NCBI GenBank assembly: GCA_026415275.1
Contig: JAOAHK010000109.1
Coordinates: forward strand, 1 to 7,582
Direction: 5' to 3'
Length of the DNA: 7,582 bases
Source: Anaerolineales bacterium
Lineage (GTDB): Bacteria; Chloroflexota; Anaerolineae; Anaerolineales; UBA4823
The notes beneath the pieces were generated by a model, which ran no database searches, had not been told where the DNA came from, and was given only the letters and a program-made list of their open reading frames with translations. A program made the position numbers and the translations under genes. This document shows positions 6,047 to 7,582 of the stretch, in pieces; position 1 is the first letter of the stretch, and every line of letters starts with the position of its first letter.

Positions 6047-7342
6047 TCAAATATAGTTTAGTTCTTTTGCTTGACGGGTAAGCTCATCACGGAATTGAGG
6101 ATGGGCGATATTAATTAATGCCTTAGCGCGCTGACGAATCGTTTTTCCATAAAGATCAGCGATCCCATATTCAGTAATTACATAATGCACATGATTGCGG
6201 GTGGTAACAACGCCAGCCCCCGGTTTTAATGTAGCAACGATGCGGCTAAAATCTTTTGCTGTGCTCGGAAGTGCTATGATCGGCACGCCCCCTTTCGAGC
6301 GGGATGAGCCGTAAATAAAATCTAATTGCCCTCCAACGCCACTAAAGAGCCGATGCCCGATACTATCTGCACAAACTTGCCCGGTTAGGTCGACCTCAAT
6401 TGCAGAGTTTATCGCTACCATCCGCTCGTTTTGGGCAATAATGAATGGGTCATTTACGTATTCAGTAGGATGAAGTTCGATCAGAGGATTATCATCGACC
6501 CATTTATATAACCGCTTTGTGCCAAGGATAAAGCCGGCAATGATCTTACCCGGATGGAGTGTTTTGCGGCTATTGGTCAAGACGCCTGCTTCGACGAGGT
6601 CGATGACACCGTCGGAGAACATTTCGGTATGAATGCCAAGGTCTTTTTTGGAGAATAGGTGCTTTAGTACTGCGTCTGGAATGGCGCCAATGCCCATTTG
6701 CATGGTTGCGCCATCGGGGATCAGCTCCGCAACATACGAAGCGATCTTTTGATAAATTTCAGCATTTCCTTCATCAGCCATTGGCAATTCGGGAAGCTCA
6801 TAATCCGTTGGCACCATGTAATTTAAGCGGCTTACGTGAATAAACGAGTCCCCGAGAGTGCGAGGCATTTGTTGATTGACTTCAGCAATAATCATCGACG
6901 CAGACTCAGCCACACTCTTTGTCAAGCCAACTTCAATACCAAAGCTGCAAAAGCCGTGCTCGTCTGGTGGAGAGACATGAATCAAGGCAACATCAACGGG
7001 CAAAATCTTGCGCTTGAAAAGAAGAGGAAATTCCGACAAAAGCACCGGGGTGAAATCAACCCGTCCTTCATGAACAGCTTTGCGGATGTTGCTGCTAATA
7101 AACATTGTGTTCACGCGCAAGTGTCCTTGCATTTCGGGCTTGACGTAGTCCGCAGGCCCTACGGTAAGTGCATGGCAAATCTCTACGTCCTCAAGATTAG
7201 GAGCATAAGCCACAAGTGCAGCAAGAATTTTTTGAGGTACAGAACAGTTACCTGTTAAGAAAAGCCTTTGATGCGACTTGATTTGTCTTACCGCTTCTTC
7301 GGCGGTCACGATTCGAGATTGATACTGTTGAATCCAATCCAT
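6047..7342 (-). CDS. Acetyl-CoA hydrolase/CoA-transferase family protein, 4-hydroxybutyrate CoA-transferase type
   Basis: Family I CoA-transferases move CoA between acyl-CoA and a free acid through a glutamyl-CoA intermediate; this subgroup includes 4-hydroxybutyrate, butyrate and succinate CoA-transferases using acetyl-CoA. The 431-residue length is usual. The N-terminal half contains HVSPPDEHGFCSFG (122-135). The C-terminal half has MGIGAIPDAVL (216-226), the catalytic Glu240 in IHTEMFSDGVIDL, the GVGGQLDF loop (335-342) and VITEYGIADLYGKTIRQRA (388-406). All key residues are present. Substrate cannot be told from sequence; 4-hydroxybutyrate or butyrate/acetate exchange are the leading options, and an acyl-CoA hydrolase is an alternative. 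ATG 7342 has a strong Shine-Dalgarno 5 nt upstream. The gene sits between an alanine dehydrogenase-type gene and pyk, which suggests a role in pyruvate-derived or amino-acid fermentation. Confidence 0.93.
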   Translation of the reverse strand: MDWIQQYQSRIVTAEEAVRQIKSHQRLFLTGNCSVPQKILAALVAYAPNLEDVEICHALTVGPADYVKPEMQGHLRVNTMFISSNIRKAVHEGRVDFTPVLLSEFPLLFKRKILPVDVALIHVSPPDEHGFCSFGIEVGLTKSVAESASMIIAEVNQQMPRTLGDSFIHVSRLNYMVPTDYELPELPMADEGNAEIYQKIASYVAELIPDGATMQMGIGAIPDAVLKHLFSKKDLGIHTEMFSDGVIDLVEAGVLTNSRKTLHPGKIIAGFILGTKRLYKWVDDNPLIELHPTEYVNDPFIIAQNERMVAINSAIEVDLTGQVCADSIGHRLFSGVGGQLDFIYGSSRSKGGVPIIALPSTAKDFSRIVATLKPGAGVVTTRNHVHYVITEYGIADLYGKTIRQRAKALINIAHPQFRDELTRQAKELNYI

Positions 7343-7347
7343 GGATG

Positions 7348-7354
7348 CCTTCCT
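7348..7354 (-). promoter_or_regulatory. Strong ribosome binding site of the CoA-transferase, overlapping the upstream stop codon
   Basis: AGGAAGG on the minus strand lies 5 nt before ATG 7342. Its first two bases are the last two bases of the TAG stop of the upstream gene (7353-7355). This fixes the start and places the two genes in one transcript, with ribosomes arriving at the stop able to reinitiate. Confidence 0.7.
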
Positions 7355-7582
7355 ATTTGGCTGGGGTGAGTCTGCTTAGATGAACAGTGCGCCCTTTATG
7401 GGTCATTACGGCGATCTCCAAAGATGGGTCGTCTTGGACGGCTCGTTCAACCCCTTTGTCAGCCATTTCTTGAATATAGGGAAAAGCTGCGTTGACATAG
7501 GCATAGGTAGCGGTGCGAGCTATGACGCTGGGGACGTTGGGCACGCAATAGTGAACAACCCCCTCTTCGATATAAGTTGGGC
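7353..7582 (-). CDS. ald: Alanine dehydrogenase/PNT family protein, C-terminal fragment
   Basis: The frame enters at the window edge and gives 75 full codons, ending at TAG 7353-7355. It reads PTYIEEGVVHYCVPNVPSV and continues through IARTATYAYVNAAFPYI. This matches the C-terminal block of alanine dehydrogenase (VVHYGVANMPGAVPRTST-type in well-known members) and of the related transhydrogenase alpha subunit. Alanine dehydrogenase oxidatively deaminates L-alanine to pyruvate and ammonia with NAD. The fragment has PNVPS where classical enzymes have ANMPG, and the tail HKGRTVHLSRL differs from theirs, so a divergent subgroup or another member of the family is possible. The GTG at 7542-7544 is an internal Val codon, not a start, because the conserved GVVHYC block precedes it in frame. 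The catalytic N-terminal region and the nucleotide-binding fold are outside the window. Confidence 0.8.
   Translation of the reverse strand, partial: PTYIEEGVVHYCVPNVPSVIARTATYAYVNAAFPYIQEMADKGVERAVQDDPSLEIAVMTHKGRTVHLSRLTPAK

Noticed and set aside
6836..7258. Plus-strand open frame of 140 codons inside the CoA-transferase
   Set aside because: It is the complement of conserved coding sequence. The product matches no family and there is no ribosome site.
7353..7544. Independent 63-residue protein starting at GTG 7544
   Set aside because: The frame stays open to the window edge and the upstream residues (YIEEGVVHYC) belong to the conserved alanine dehydrogenase block, so this is a gene tail.

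Overview
The window looks like chromosomal DNA from a bacterium of moderate GC content. My best guess is the phylum Chloroflexota, Anaerolineae-like. This rests on the style of the 781-residue methylase-like protein, the alanine dehydrogenase/PNT tail and the AspRS type. It is inference from protein character, not a database match. I see no transposon, integrase, phage gene, CRISPR array, tRNA or rRNA.

Layout. The plus strand carries the end of a cupin-domain protein (1-216), probably an XRE-cupin regulator, then aspS (231-2018), 14 nt downstream. Next comes an intergenic RNA gene at about 2066-2238 with its own extended -10 promoter. It folds into a long rod with a central bubble and matches 6S (SsrS) RNA in several sequence blocks. 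The minus strand, read from right to left, holds a tight four-gene cluster: the tail of an alanine dehydrogenase-type gene (7582-7353), a 4-hydroxybutyrate/acetyl-CoA CoA-transferase (7342-6047), pyruvate kinase (6044-4614) and a large methyltransferase-like protein (4589-2244). Gaps are 10, 2 and 24 nt, so co-transcription is likely. The two transcription directions converge at the 3' end of the RNA gene, where a T-rich run abuts the stop codon of the methylase-like gene.

Function. The first three minus-strand genes act around pyruvate and CoA esters: alanine to pyruvate, CoA transfer between acids, and PEP to pyruvate with ATP. This would suit fermentative amino-acid or sugar catabolism. 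The fourth gene does not fit that theme. It has a Rossmann methyltransferase-like core with altered motifs, a four-cysteine zinc ribbon, a putative winged helix, and a C-terminal QLSLW that resembles a sliding-clamp-binding peptide. AspRS carries His31, a marker of non-discriminating enzymes, which predicts tRNA-dependent asparagine synthesis in this organism.

Most noteworthy: the 6S RNA candidate with a possible alternative hairpin, and the methylase-like protein with degenerate catalytic motifs and a clamp-type tail. No clearly new multi-gene system is visible.
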